51,718 bases of DNA from Nitriliruptoraceae bacterium (GTDB taxonomy: Bacteria > Actinomycetota > Nitriliruptoria > Nitriliruptorales > Nitriliruptoraceae), in NCBI GenBank assembly GCA_020832455.1, contig JAFIEQ010000010.1:1-51718 (forward strand), read 5' to 3'. The notes beneath the pieces were generated by a model. The model was not told the origin of the DNA. It did no database searches and saw only the letters and a program-made list of their open reading frames with translations. Each line of letters starts with the position of its first letter. The stretch's first letter is position 1. Position numbers and translations under genes: made by a program. Below, in pieces: positions 25,322-34,372 of this stretch.

Positions 25322-26206
25322 TCAGCGGACCCGCTGCACCAGCACCCGGCGGCCGTGGTTGCCCTCCTCGTCCGACCACTGCTCGATGACCTCGAGCCGT
25401 CCATCGTCGCGACGCTGGAGCCGGGCTCGACCGCGGCCGACCACCTCGTGGGCGCCGGTGTCGACCTCCTCGAGGTGCACGAACCGGTAGCGCAGCAGGT
25501 CGCCCACCAGGATGCCGGCGAGCTCCCCCTCGGCGAGGTGGTCGGCGTCGTAGCGGGCGAGCGTGCGTCGACCCTCCTGGAGGAACTTCACCGCCAGGCC
25601 CGGCGCGTCGGGCCCGTCGCTGGTCTGCTCGACCTCGAAGGTCAGCCCGTGCAGGTCGTAGCCGTGGTGGTTGTGGCGGTGGCGCCCGGCCTCCCAGTCG
25701 GCGCGGGTCAACGCGTAGCCCCACTCGGACGCGCGCCCACCCTCGGGCTGCTCGACGGAGTCACGGAAGCGTGCCTCCATGCGGAACCCGGCCGCGTTGA
25801 ACACCCGCTGCATCGGCACGTTGCGCTCGTGCGCGCGACCCGTGAGCCGCCCCAGGTGGTCATCGGCGGAGAAGTGGTGATCGGCGAGCTGGCGCAGGAC
25901 CTCCCGTCCCACCCCGCGCCCCCGTGCGTTCGGGCCGATCCGCAGGGTCACGGAGGCATCCCCACGGTCGAGGTCGTCGACGAGCGCGAACCCGGCGGGC
26001 TGACCGTCGACCATCACGGCCCAGGCGAAACGCTCGTCGCTGGCCCAGCGTCCCTCGGCGAGCTCGCTGCGCAGCGTCTGCTCGTCGAACCCGAACGGCC
26101 GCGCGAGCGCGGTGGCCGCGGTCCGGTCGGTGGTCACGACCCACTCCGCGTCGTGTTCGACCAACAGGCGGAGCCGGACCTCGGGGCGTTCGTGGGCAGG
26201 GGGCAC
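25322..26206 (-). CDS. GNAT acetyltransferase fused to NAGS-like C-terminal domain
   Basis: 294 aa from the GTG at 26206, with GGAGG 4-8 bases upstream. Residues 1-165 are a GNAT domain: acetyl-CoA loop NARGRGVGREVL, then ERNVPMQRVFNAAGFRMEARFRD. Residues 175-294 resemble the small beta domain of proteins annotated as N-acetylglutamate synthase (LTFEVEQTSDGPDAPG, ... LEVIEQWSDEEGNHGRRVLV). The fusion order and both activities are inferred. The frame continues open far upstream across the amidase gene; that is a GC artefact. Confidence 0.75.
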   Translation of the reverse strand: MPPAHERPEVRLRLLVEHDAEWVVTTDRTAATALARPFGFDEQTLRSELAEGRWASDERFAWAVMVDGQPAGFALVDDLDRGDASVTLRIGPNARGRGVGREVLRQLADHHFSADDHLGRLTGRAHERNVPMQRVFNAAGFRMEARFRDSVEQPEGGRASEWGYALTRADWEAGRHRHNHHGYDLHGLTFEVEQTSDGPDAPGLAVKFLQEGRRTLARYDADHLAEGELAGILVGDLLRYRFVHLEEVDTGAHEVVGRGRARLQRRDDGRLEVIEQWSDEEGNHGRRVLVQRVR

Positions 26207-26443
26207 GGGGTCCTCCGGAGCGTCGGTGCGCCGCGCGTGGACGGGCGGGCCGCGACGGACCGTCGTGTCGTGAGGCGCCGTGGGCGCGCTTCCACCACCG
26301 GGACGACGTACCGCGGGTCCGTCGGGACGGCGCGACCACGAGCGTGCCAGAGGATCGGGTGTGACGTGGCAACCTGTGCGGTCTGTGGGCCGGGTCGGCC
26401 GGCCACTAGCGTGGCTGGATCGGGGCTCGACAGGGAGCGCATC

Positions 26444-27823
26444 ATGCGGTTGGTCGGACGTGAGGCGACGGAGCTCGCCGCGCTGGTGCGCGCGGGCACG
26501 GTCAGCGCCACGGAGGTGGTCCGGGCCCACCTCGACCAGCTCGCCGCGGTCGAGCACCGGCTCGGGGCGTTCGTCTCGACGCGGCGTGGCGCGGCCCTCG
26601 ACGAGGCGGCCGCCATCGATGCACGCGGTGACCTCGACGGGCTGCCGTTGGCCGGGGTCCCGGTCGCGGTCAAGGACATCGTCGACGTCGCGGGCGAACC
26701 GACCCGCCACGGCAGCCGGGCGTGGCCGTCCACGCCGGCGACGACCGACAGCGTCGAGGTGGCCCGGCTCCGGGCCGCGGGCGCGATCGTGGTCGGCAAG
26801 ACCCGCGCCCCCGAGCTGTCCATCTGGGGGACCTCGGACGACGCCGAGGGCACCGCGGTCAGCCCCTGGGATCCGACCCGGTCGGCCGGCGGTTCCTCCG
26901 GAGGTTCGGCCGCGGCGGTCGCCGCGGGCGTGGTCCCGATCGCGTTGGCCTCCGACGGGCTCGGGTCCGTCCGGATCCCGGCCGCCGCGTGCGGAGCGGT
27001 CGGCATCCGTCCCGGTGCGCCGCACCTGCCGGAGATGGTCGGCGGTCGACACCACTGGTTCGGGATGAGCCGGTTCGGGCCGATCGCGACGAGCGTCGCC
27101 GACGTCGCGTTGGCGCTCGACGTGCTCGCCGGTGAGACCGTGGTGGGCGAGCTGGCGGCGCCTCCCGAGCGCCTGGAGATCGCGGTCTCGTGGAAGGCGC
27201 CGGCGGTCGGCGTCGTGGTCGCGGGGCCGTGGCGCGAGGCCGCGATCGAAGCCGGTCGGCTCGCGAACCACGCGGGGCACCACGTCGTGCACGAGGACCC
27301 GCCCTACGACCGCGCCACCGTGCAGGCGGTCCTGGCACGGTGGACCCAGGGCCCCGCCGCCGACGTGGAGGCGTTCGATCTCGACCGGGAGTCGTTGCAG
27401 CCGCGGACCCGCGCGCACGTCGCGGCCGGCGAGCGCCTCGCGAAGGGGCTCGCGGTCGACGAGCAGGATGCCGTGCGGTGGCGCGAGCGGGTCGTGCCCT
27501 TCCTCGAGCGCTACGACGTGCTCATCACCCCGAGCTTCGCGCGGGCACAGCCCGCCGCCGGCCCCTGGCACGACCGGGCGTGGACCGCCAACCTCGCGAG
27601 CAACCTGTCGAGTTACCCGTTCACCGCCGCCTGGAACCTCGCGGACGTGCCGGCGATGGTGCTGCCCATGTGGCAGGACGCAGGGCGCCCGCTCTCCGTG
27701 CAGCTCGTGGCCGCGCCCGGCCGCGAACGCGCGCTGCTCGAGGTCGCAGCCATGCTGGACGCGCTGCGGCCGCGGCAACGGCATGCGCCCGGGTGGGGTG
27801 TGCCGACCGGCGCGGAGGACTGA
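26444..27823 (+). CDS. Amidase-signature family hydrolase
   Basis: 459 aa. The Ser-cisSer-Lys triad of the amidase signature can be placed: K77 (VAVKDIVD), S151 (SAGGSSGGSAAAVAAG) and S175 (DGLGSVRIPAAA), with the usual 24-residue spacing between the serines. The usual GxDTGGS is varied to ASDGLGS here, but the nucleophilic serine is kept. Substrate is unknown; GatA is unlikely because no gatC or gatB is adjacent and the C-terminal region is short. It is divergent from the GNAT gene and convergent with the AI-2E permease gene. Confidence 0.9.
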   Translation: MRLVGREATELAALVRAGTVSATEVVRAHLDQLAAVEHRLGAFVSTRRGAALDEAAAIDARGDLDGLPLAGVPVAVKDIVDVAGEPTRHGSRAWPSTPATTDSVEVARLRAAGAIVVGKTRAPELSIWGTSDDAEGTAVSPWDPTRSAGGSSGGSAAAVAAGVVPIALASDGLGSVRIPAAACGAVGIRPGAPHLPEMVGGRHHWFGMSRFGPIATSVADVALALDVLAGETVVGELAAPPERLEIAVSWKAPAVGVVVAGPWREAAIEAGRLANHAGHHVVHEDPPYDRATVQAVLARWTQGPAADVEAFDLDRESLQPRTRAHVAAGERLAKGLAVDEQDAVRWRERVVPFLERYDVLITPSFARAQPAAGPWHDRAWTANLASNLSSYPFTAAWNLADVPAMVLPMWQDAGRPLSVQLVAAPGRERALLEVAAMLDALRPRQRHAPGWGVPTGAED

Positions 27824-27921
27824 AGGCCCGGCGAGCGCGCCGGCGCCGGCAGGTCAGCCCGTTCGCCACAGTGGCGCCGCCGGAGCGGGTCGGCGGCGCC
27901 GGCGCCGGTCGTCGGTGCCGG

Positions 27922-29685
27922 TCAGCGGGGACCGTCGGGGATGTCCTCGCGACGGACCTGTTCGAGGTCGGTGGTCTCCAGAGTGGTGTCGTAGCCGTCG
28001 GCGTAGGGGTCCGCGGAGGGCGTCGCGCTGGCCTCGGCGTCGACCTGATCGTCGCCGGCCGGGTGGTCGTCGGCGTCGGCGTTGGCGCGAGGCCGATCGC
28101 CCGGGTCCCCGCCCGCGCCGTCCCCGCCCGCGCCGTCGTCGGCGCGCTCGTCCGTGTCGCTGGCCCCGCCAGCCGCGCCCGTGGTGCGTGGTGCGCTGCC
28201 CACGACGGTCTTCTCGCGTCGCCGCCGGCGCGCCGGACCGCGTTCCTTGCGTCGCCGGTGGGCCGCGGCGCGGATCTGGGTGTCCTCCGGGAACTGGACG
28301 CTGACCGTCTCCGGGTCGACGCCCGGACCGCCGATCGGGACCGGCCCGGCCCGCCCCCCCTGCTTGGCGATCTCGTTGCGGATCCGGAGCTCGTTGCCGA
28401 CCGCGGCGACCACCGCGGCGAGCGGGACGGCGAGGAACGCGCCGACGATGCCGATCAGCGCGGCGCCCGCGGTCAGCACCCCGAGCACCACGACGGGGTG
28501 CAGCGCGACCGCCCGGCGCATGATGGTCGGTTGCAGGACGTTGGACTCGATCTGTTGGACCAGCAGCACGATGCCCGCCACGATCAGGGCGGTCGTGATG
28601 CCGCCGGAGGCCAGCGCGACGAGCACGGCCAGGATCCCGGTGATCGTGGCGCCGATGACCGGGATGAAGCCACCGAAGAAGATCAGCACCGACAGCGGCA
28701 GGTACGCGGGCACGTCGAGGAAGAACAGCCCCACCCCGATCCCGACGGCGTCCACCAGCGCGACCAGCGCGGTGCCTCGGACGAAGCCGGACAACGCGGC
28801 CCACCCACGGGCTCCGGAGGCGCGGAAGACGTCCCGGTGGGGCTCGGGCACCATCTTGATGAACCAGGCGACGATCTGGTCGCCGTCCTTGACGAAGAAG
28901 AACAGCAGCACGATCGCGAGCGCCAACGCCGCGATGCCCTGGCCGATGGCCACGGCGATCTGCCCGACCGAGGAGGCGATCGCGCCACCGTCGACGGCGT
29001 CGAAGGCCTGCATCGCCAGGTCCTCGATCTCCGTGCGATCGAAGCCGAACGGTCCCTCCTCGAGCTGGGTGAGCACGAAGTCCACGCCCTCCGCGATGCG
29101 TGGCTGCAGTTCCCGGCCCTGCTCGATGAACGTCGGGGTCATCAGCGCGCCGACGCCGATCAGGGAGCCGAGCCCACCGATGACCACGATGGCCGCCGCG
29201 AGCAGGCGGGGCACGCCGCGTCGTTCCATGCGTCGGGCGGGGGGGACGCAGATGGTCGCCAGGATCAGCGCCAGGATGATCGGCAGGGACACCAGGTACA
29301 GCCGCGTGACGACGTAGATGAACGCGGACAGCCCCACGACGAGCACGATCCCGCGCCACGTGTACTGCGTCGCGGTGTCGAGCCACGCCGGGACCCGCTG
29401 ATCGAGGGAGCGCGAGACCGGCAGGCTCCTGGTCTCGTCCTCGTCGGGGACGGGGGGCCGGGCCTCGGCGGGCGCGATCTCCACCACGTCCTCGAGCCGG
29501 TCACCCTCCCCGTCGACGACGACCCCACGCGCCCGCTGCCCGTCATCGGCGGCCAACTCGCGCTCGAGGTCCGGCTGCGGCGCGTCCTCGGCGGTGTCCA
29601 CGACGTCGCCCGGTCCGTCCGGTCCATCCGGGCTCGTGGGGTCCGCCCCGTCGGGGCGCGGATCGGCATCGCGGTGATCGGTCAT
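27922..29685 (-). CDS. AI-2E/PerM-family membrane transporter
   Basis: 587 aa from the ATG at 29685. The core, about residues 105-430, has seven to eight membrane helices and family features: an N-terminal helix pair, PVIGATITGILAVLVALASG, QQIESNVLQPTIMRRAVALHP and a final GAFLAVPLAAVVAAV. AI-2E/PerM proteins include a quorum-signal exporter, Na+/H+ antiporters and transporters of unknown substrate. Both ends are unusually long, charged and low-complexity: about 100 acidic residues at the N-terminus and 150 at the C-terminus, with RRRKERGPARRRRREK then Asp-rich sequence. Substrate is not predictable. Confidence 0.88.
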   Translation of the reverse strand: MTDHRDADPRPDGADPTSPDGPDGPGDVVDTAEDAPQPDLERELAADDGQRARGVVVDGEGDRLEDVVEIAPAEARPPVPDEDETRSLPVSRSLDQRVPAWLDTATQYTWRGIVLVVGLSAFIYVVTRLYLVSLPIILALILATICVPPARRMERRGVPRLLAAAIVVIGGLGSLIGVGALMTPTFIEQGRELQPRIAEGVDFVLTQLEEGPFGFDRTEIEDLAMQAFDAVDGGAIASSVGQIAVAIGQGIAALALAIVLLFFFVKDGDQIVAWFIKMVPEPHRDVFRASGARGWAALSGFVRGTALVALVDAVGIGVGLFFLDVPAYLPLSVLIFFGGFIPVIGATITGILAVLVALASGGITTALIVAGIVLLVQQIESNVLQPTIMRRAVALHPVVVLGVLTAGAALIGIVGAFLAVPLAAVVAAVGNELRIRNEIAKQGGRAGPVPIGGPGVDPETVSVQFPEDTQIRAAAHRRRKERGPARRRRREKTVVGSAPRTTGAAGGASDTDERADDGAGGDGAGGDPGDRPRANADADDHPAGDDQVDAEASATPSADPYADGYDTTLETTDLEQVRREDIPDGPR

Positions 29686-29957
29686 CGCCTGGGAGCCCCC
29701 GGGGAGGTCGTCGTCTCGTCGCTGGAGCGTAGGCGAGCAGACCCGGCACGAGGGCCGCCCGTGTGGCCCGTCGGTGGACCCGACGGCACCCACGCCGTCG
29801 GTGCGCGCCCGGCTCGCCGCTTGGACGCGCGCTGTCGTCCCCCTCGACGTGCGCGCCGCGCGCTGCTTGCCAGCGGCGAGCGGGGGACGAGCGTGTGGAC
29901 AACTCCCCGAGAACTGGGGACGAACGGTGGAACGAGCCGGGGAAGGGCTGGGGACGA

Positions 29958-29971
29958 CACAACATGTTGTG
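29958..29971 (+). promoter_or_regulatory. Candidate NrdR box 1
   Basis: CACAACATGTTGTG is a perfect 14-bp palindrome, unusually AT-rich for this genome, 275 bp before nrdJ. NrdR boxes are palindromes of the ACAC-N8-GTGT type, so the symmetry and the target gene fit. NrdR is encoded in the same window. Confidence 0.65.
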
Positions 29972-29988
29972 GTTTCAGTCCGTATGGG

Positions 29989-30002
29989 ACCACCATGGGT
30001 TG
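29989..30002 (+). promoter_or_regulatory. Candidate NrdR box 2 (weak)
   Basis: ACCACCATGGGTTG shares 8 of 14 bases with box 1 when aligned by centre and has the same CATG core region. The centres are 31 bp apart, the three-helical-turn spacing typical of paired NrdR boxes. On its own it would not be called. Confidence 0.4.
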
Positions 30003-30246
30003 GGGGTCGACGGCGACGACTCCGTCCGAAAGGCTTGCGTCGGTCGGGCCCACGGGGTTCAGTTGGCGGGCGACTTCCACCGATGTAGTTCCTCGCCTGT
30101 ACTCCCTCGTTCGGAAGTCGCGTCCGTCGCCGCCGGTCGTGAGCACCGGCCCGATGGACGTCTGCGCCAGACCGCGCCGACCCGGACGAGCCACCTCGCC
30201 CCGGTCCCGACCGCGGACCAGCCCGAAGCCCCAAGGAGCACCGCCC

Positions 30247-33060
30247 ATGGCCGATCACCTCGCCGCCGACGACCCGATCGTCGTCACCACCGATCCCCTC
30301 CAGGTCGTCGACGTCGACGGACGCCAGGGCCTCAAGCTCGACCGGTTCTTCACCCGGCCCGAGGTCCACCCCTACGACGAGCTCGAGTGGGAGCTGCGCG
30401 ATGCGGTGCTGACCAACTGGCGGGACGGCACCACCTCGTTCGAACAGCGTGGGGTCGAGTTCCCCAAGAGCTGGTCGATGATGGCGACGCAGATCGTCAG
30501 CCAGAAGTACTTCCGCGGCACGCTGGGCACCCCGGAGCGCGAGCACTCGGTGCGTCAGATGATCGACCGCGTCGCCGACACGATCACCGGCTGGGGGATC
30601 GATGGTGGCTACTTCGCCGACGAGGCCTCCGCGGAGACCTTCAACGCGGAGCTCAAGCACTTGCTGGTGCACCAGAAGGCCGCGTTCAACTCGCCCGTGT
30701 GGTTCAACGTCGGGGTCGAGGAGAAGCCGCAGTGCTCCGCGTGCTTCATCCTCGCCGTCGAGGACAAGATGAGCTCCATCCTCAACTGGTACGTCGAGGA
30801 GGGCACGATCTTCAAGGGCGGCTCGGGGGCCGGGATCAACCTGTCCACGATCCGTTCCTCCAGGGAGACCCTCAAGGGCGGCGGCGAGGCATCCGGTCCC
30901 GTCAGCTTCATGCGCGGTGCCGACGCCTCCGCCGGGACGATCAAGTCCGGCGGCAAGACCCGTCGTGCGGCCAAGATGGTCGTGCTCAACGTCGACCACC
31001 CGGACATCGAGGAGTTCGTCTGGACCAAGTCGCGTGAGGAGAAGAAGATCCGCGCGCTGCGCGACGCCGGGTTCGACATGGACCTCGATGGCTCCGACTA
31101 CTCCTCGGTGCAGTTCCAGAACGCCAACAACTCGGTCCGCGTCACCGACGAGTTCATGGAGGCGTACGTCAACGGCACCACCTACCCGCTGCGGGCGGTG
31201 ACGACCGGCGATGTCATCGAGGAGAAGGACGCACGCGACGTCATGCGTCAGATCTCCCAGGCCTCCTGGGAGTGCGCCGACCCGGGCATGCAGTACGACA
31301 CCACCATCAACGACTGGCACACCTCGCCGGAGTCGGGCCGGATCAACGGCTCCAACCCGTGCAGCGAGTACATGCACCTCGACAACTCGGCGTGCAACCT
31401 CGCCTCGTTGAACCTCAAGAAGTTCTACGACTACGACGCCCACCGCTTCGACACCGAGGCCTACAAGCGTGCGGTGGAGATCGTGTTCACCGCCCAGGAG
31501 ATCATCGTCGGCTACTCGTCGTACCCGACGCCGGCGATCGAGCGCAACGCGCTGGACTTCCGCGAGCTCGGGCTCGGCTACGCCAACCTCGGTGGGCTGC
31601 TGATGAGCCTCGGCCTGCCCTACGACTCCGAGGAGGGGCGTTCCTGGTGCGGGGCGCTCACGGCGCTGATGACCGGTCACGCCTACCGCACCTCCGCGGA
31701 GCTCGCGAAGGTCAAGGGCCCGCACGCCGGCTACGCGAAGAACGCGGTGCCCATGCAGCGCGTGATCGGCAAGCACCGCGACGCCGTCAACGAGATCGAC
31801 CCGCGACCGGTGCAGGACGACCTGCTCGAGGCCGCCCGCACCGCGTGGGACGAGGCGTACGCGCTGGGTGAGGAGCACGGCTACCGCAACGCTCAGGCCA
31901 CCGTGCTGGCACCGACCGGCACCATCGGCCTGATGATGGACTGCGACACCACCGGGATCGAGCCGGACCTGGGTCTGGTCAAGATGAAGAAGATGGTCGG
32001 CGGTGCCTCGATCGAGATCGTCAACCACACCGTTCCGCAGGCGCTCGTCCACCTCGGCTACGAGCCGGAGCAGGTCGAGGCGATCATCGCCTACATCGCG
32101 GAGAACAAGACCATCCACGGCGCGCCGGTCCTCAAGCCCGAGCACACCAAGGTCTTCCAGTGCGCCATGGGTGACGACGCGATCCACTACATGGGTCACG
32201 TCGGGATGATGGCCGCAGCCCAGCCGTTCATCTCCGGCGCGATCTCCAAGACGGTGAACCTGCCCGAGGAGGCCACCGTCGAGGACGTCGAGCAGCTGCA
32301 CGTGGACGCGTGGCGCATGGGCATCAAGGCCATCGCCATCTACCGCGACAACTGCAAGACCGCGCAGCCGCTGAGCGTGTCGAAGAAGGCGGACACGGCC
32401 GCGCCCGCCACCGCCGAGGTGGAGGCCGTCCACGTCCCCAAGCGCCGCAAGCTGCCCAAGACCCGCCCGTCGCAGACGATCAGCTTCCGCGTCGGCGAGG
32501 CCAAGGGCTACATCACCGCCGGTGAGTACCCCGGGGACGGGGTGGGCGAGATCTTCGTCAAGCTCGGCAAGCAGGGATCCACGCTGTCGGGGCTGCTGGA
32601 CGCGTTCGCCATCTCCATGTCGATCGGGCTGCAGTACGGCGTGCCGCTCGAGGCCTACGTCTCGAAGTTCATGAACATGCGCTTCGAGCCGGCCGGGATG
32701 ACCGACGACGAGGAGGTCCGCTTCTCCACCTCGCTGGTCGACTTCATGGCCCGCAAGCTCGCGCTCGAGTACCTGCCCTTCGAGCAGCGTGACGCGCTGG
32801 GGATCTACACCATCGAGGAGCGCACCCGGATGCTCGACACCGGGTACGGCGACGACGGTGAACCGCTCGAGGACGCCGAGGTTCCCTCGGCACCGACCGC
32901 GGAGCAGGTCACCAAGGCGGAGCCGATCGCCCCGGTCAAGGGTGCGGCGCTGCCGATCGATCACGACGCGCCGATGTGCTTCGACTGCGGCATCAAGATG
33001 CAGCGCGCCGGTGCGTGCCACGTCTGCGAGAGCTGCGGCACCACCAGCGGCTGCTCGTGA
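30247..33060 (+). CDS. nrdJ: Adenosylcobalamin-dependent (class II) ribonucleotide reductase
   Basis: 937 aa. Reduces ribonucleotides to deoxyribonucleotides with a radical generated from coenzyme B12. ATG at 30247 with AAGGAG eight bases upstream. The thiyl-radical cysteine is C372 in NPCSEYMHLD, with N370 and E374. The redox pair is C163 (PQCSACF) and C383 (NSACNLASLNL), with the 11-residue spacing from C372 expected for the family. ATVLAPTGTIGLMMD is the phosphate-binding loop. A C-terminal four-cysteine knuckle (CFDCG, then CHVCESCG) probably shuttles electrons or binds zinc. Length is typical for the long form. Regulation by NrdR is likely. Downstream is a strong terminator. Confidence 0.97.
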   Translation: MADHLAADDPIVVTTDPLQVVDVDGRQGLKLDRFFTRPEVHPYDELEWELRDAVLTNWRDGTTSFEQRGVEFPKSWSMMATQIVSQKYFRGTLGTPEREHSVRQMIDRVADTITGWGIDGGYFADEASAETFNAELKHLLVHQKAAFNSPVWFNVGVEEKPQCSACFILAVEDKMSSILNWYVEEGTIFKGGSGAGINLSTIRSSRETLKGGGEASGPVSFMRGADASAGTIKSGGKTRRAAKMVVLNVDHPDIEEFVWTKSREEKKIRALRDAGFDMDLDGSDYSSVQFQNANNSVRVTDEFMEAYVNGTTYPLRAVTTGDVIEEKDARDVMRQISQASWECADPGMQYDTTINDWHTSPESGRINGSNPCSEYMHLDNSACNLASLNLKKFYDYDAHRFDTEAYKRAVEIVFTAQEIIVGYSSYPTPAIERNALDFRELGLGYANLGGLLMSLGLPYDSEEGRSWCGALTALMTGHAYRTSAELAKVKGPHAGYAKNAVPMQRVIGKHRDAVNEIDPRPVQDDLLEAARTAWDEAYALGEEHGYRNAQATVLAPTGTIGLMMDCDTTGIEPDLGLVKMKKMVGGASIEIVNHTVPQALVHLGYEPEQVEAIIAYIAENKTIHGAPVLKPEHTKVFQCAMGDDAIHYMGHVGMMAAAQPFISGAISKTVNLPEEATVEDVEQLHVDAWRMGIKAIAIYRDNCKTAQPLSVSKKADTAAPATAEVEAVHVPKRRKLPKTRPSQTISFRVGEAKGYITAGEYPGDGVGEIFVKLGKQGSTLSGLLDAFAISMSIGLQYGVPLEAYVSKFMNMRFEPAGMTDDEEVRFSTSLVDFMARKLALEYLPFEQRDALGIYTIEERTRMLDTGYGDDGEPLEDAEVPSAPTAEQVTKAEPIAPVKGAALPIDHDAPMCFDCGIKMQRAGACHVCESCGTTSGCS

Positions 33061-33118
33061 CGATCGGCACGAGGTCGCATCGGACCCGGTGACCGGGACG
33101 AACTGACGGAACGTGAGC

Positions 33119-33148
33119 GCGGGGAGGGGTCAAGCGGCCCCTCCCCGC
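33119..33148 (+). terminator. Terminator hairpin after nrdJ
   Basis: An 11-bp perfect stem, GCGGGGAGGGG (33119-33129) and CCCCTCCCCGC (33138-33148), with an 8-nt loop TCAAGCGG, 58 bases past the nrdJ stop. No U-tract follows. Confidence 0.8.
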
Positions 33149-33258
33149 GTCGTGCGCGAGCCGTGCGTCGCGGGTCTCGGGTGCCGCGATGCGTCGCACG
33201 TCGCGGTTGCTCGGACGCCCCGGGGCTACGGTCCGCTGACCGGGACCGGGGGGGGGAC

Positions 33259-33603
33259 ATGGCTGACGACGCATCGGAAGCCCACGAGCGCGACGATGTC
33301 GAACCGACCTCCATGCGTCTGCTGGTCGCCTGCACCCTTGGCGGTGCCTTGGCGTTCGTGGTGCTCGCGGCGACGACCGACGCGCTGGTCGCGATCGCGG
33401 TCTACGTCACGTTGCTCGTCGTCGCGGTCCCGGTCGACCACCGGTACCACCGGCACGACCGGGACGGCGAACGTCGAGCGAACACGCCGCTGCGCCGGGT
33501 CCTTTGGGCCGCGATGTCGCCGTTCTACGCCGTCGGTCTGGCCATCTCGGCGCTGTTGAACCGGCGAACGGTTCCGGCTCCCCCCCGAGTTCATGGCCGT
33601 ACG
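33259..33603 (+). CDS. Small membrane protein with unresolved 3' end
   Basis: ATG at 33259 begins MADDASEAHERDDVE, two close membrane segments (LLVACTLGGALAFVVLAA, LVAIAVYVTLLVVAVPV), a His/Arg/Asp-rich loop and another hydrophobic stretch (FYAVGLAISALL). Coding character ends near 33580, where a run of seven C occurs. No stop is met in any frame before the sequence runs into the convergent gene at 33610, and the original frame stays open to 34164 antisense to that gene. The end given here is an estimate. Either a frameshift or deletion at the C-run has removed the stop, or the sequence there is wrong. The family is not recognised. Confidence 0.45.
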
Positions 33604-33609
33604 GGCCCG

Positions 33610-34149
33610 TCAGGGCGTCGACGTGCCCTTGTTCGCCTCGACCCACGCTGCGACCGCGTCGCGCGCTTCATCGAGATCCATGGCGACCAGATCGCCGAGC
33701 ACGACGGTGCGGGAGTTGCCCGCGTTCAGGCTCTCGTGGGTGATGACGCCGAAGGCCCGTTCGCCGAGCAGCTTCGAGCCACCGCTGCTGCGAGCCGGCG
33801 TGAAGCGCTCCAGCCACGCCGCGGTGCTCATCGTCTCGGTGACCTCGGCCACGTTGTCCGCCGAGGTCCGGGCCGCCTTGCCCCAGTACCCGTGCAGCAC
33901 CAACGTGCCGTCCTCGCTCCAGACCGCGTCCGGGCCGGAGCGCCCCACCGTCAGCCCGACCAGGAGCTTCGCGCCGACCGCGACCATGACCAGACCCCCG
34001 ACGAGCAGCGCCCACCAGGGCACGACACCGAGGTCGACGTTGGTGGCGCCCGCGGCGACCGCCACGACGAGGCCGACCGTCGCGAACCCCGCGGACCAGC
34101 GTTTCGCCGGCGCGAGACCGGACCGGTCGAGCGGGATGTGCAGTTCCAT
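33610..34149 (-). CDS. Membrane protein with PH-like C-terminal domain, unknown
   Basis: 179 aa from the ATG at 34149, preceded by AGAGGAG. Two membrane segments (about 21-38 and 45-70: FATVGLVVAVAAGATN, WWALLVGGLVMVAVGAKLLVG) are followed by a soluble region (VWSEDGTLVLHGYWGKAARTSADNVAEV...) that reads like the small beta domain of bacterial PH-like membrane proteins, ending in an acidic/Ala helix. No function is known. Confidence 0.65.
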   Translation of the reverse strand: MELHIPLDRSGLAPAKRWSAGFATVGLVVAVAAGATNVDLGVVPWWALLVGGLVMVAVGAKLLVGLTVGRSGPDAVWSEDGTLVLHGYWGKAARTSADNVAEVTETMSTAAWLERFTPARSSGGSKLLGERAFGVITHESLNAGNSRTVVLGDLVAMDLDEARDAVAAWVEANKGTSTP

Positions 34150-34372
34150 AGCGGTCTCCTCTGACCTCGCATCCCCGCCGTCGGTTGGCAGGTCGCAGCG
34201 AGCGCACGGGCGGCTCGCGAGCCCGGCGGACGGTACGTCACCGATGCTCGGGTCCCGGACGTTCGGCGCCCGTCGCTGACGTCCGGACGTCCGGACGGCC
34301 GGGCCACCCGCTTGCCGGCGCGCCCTCCCGCGGCACAAGATCGCGAGGATCACACCCCCCCAGGAGCCGACG

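Larger units (their letters stand above)
29686..30246 (+). promoter_or_regulatory. Control region upstream of nrdJ
   Basis: This 561-bp gap between divergent genes has no credible coding sequence. It contains the palindrome at 29958-29971 and a weaker related site 31 bp further on, both candidate NrdR boxes. I looked for a cobalamin-riboswitch B12 box (GCCACTG-like) because NrdJ is B12-dependent and did not see one. AAGGAG at 30233-30238 is the nrdJ ribosome-binding site. Confidence 0.6.

Noticed and set aside
26444..27823. GatA subunit of the tRNA amidotransferase
   Set aside because: The Ser-Ser-Lys triad fits the whole amidase family, but gatB and gatC are not adjacent and GatA-specific segments are missing.
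29686..30246. Adenosylcobalamin riboswitch before nrdJ
   Set aside because: Expected from B12 dependence, but no B12-box-like sequence was found by reading; a covariance search would be decisive.
27922..33021. A 1699-codon open frame on the minus strand through nrdJ, and a 1956-codon frame on the plus strand
   Set aside because: Stops are rare in antisense frames of such GC-rich DNA. Only the parts covering the AI-2E permease (minus) and NrdJ (plus) have recognisable protein sequence.
33604..34164. Plus-strand continuation of the small membrane protein
   Set aside because: It is antisense to the membrane/PH-like gene, which has a good start, ribosome-binding site and membrane segments, and the plus-strand translation is Arg/His/Asp-rich noise.
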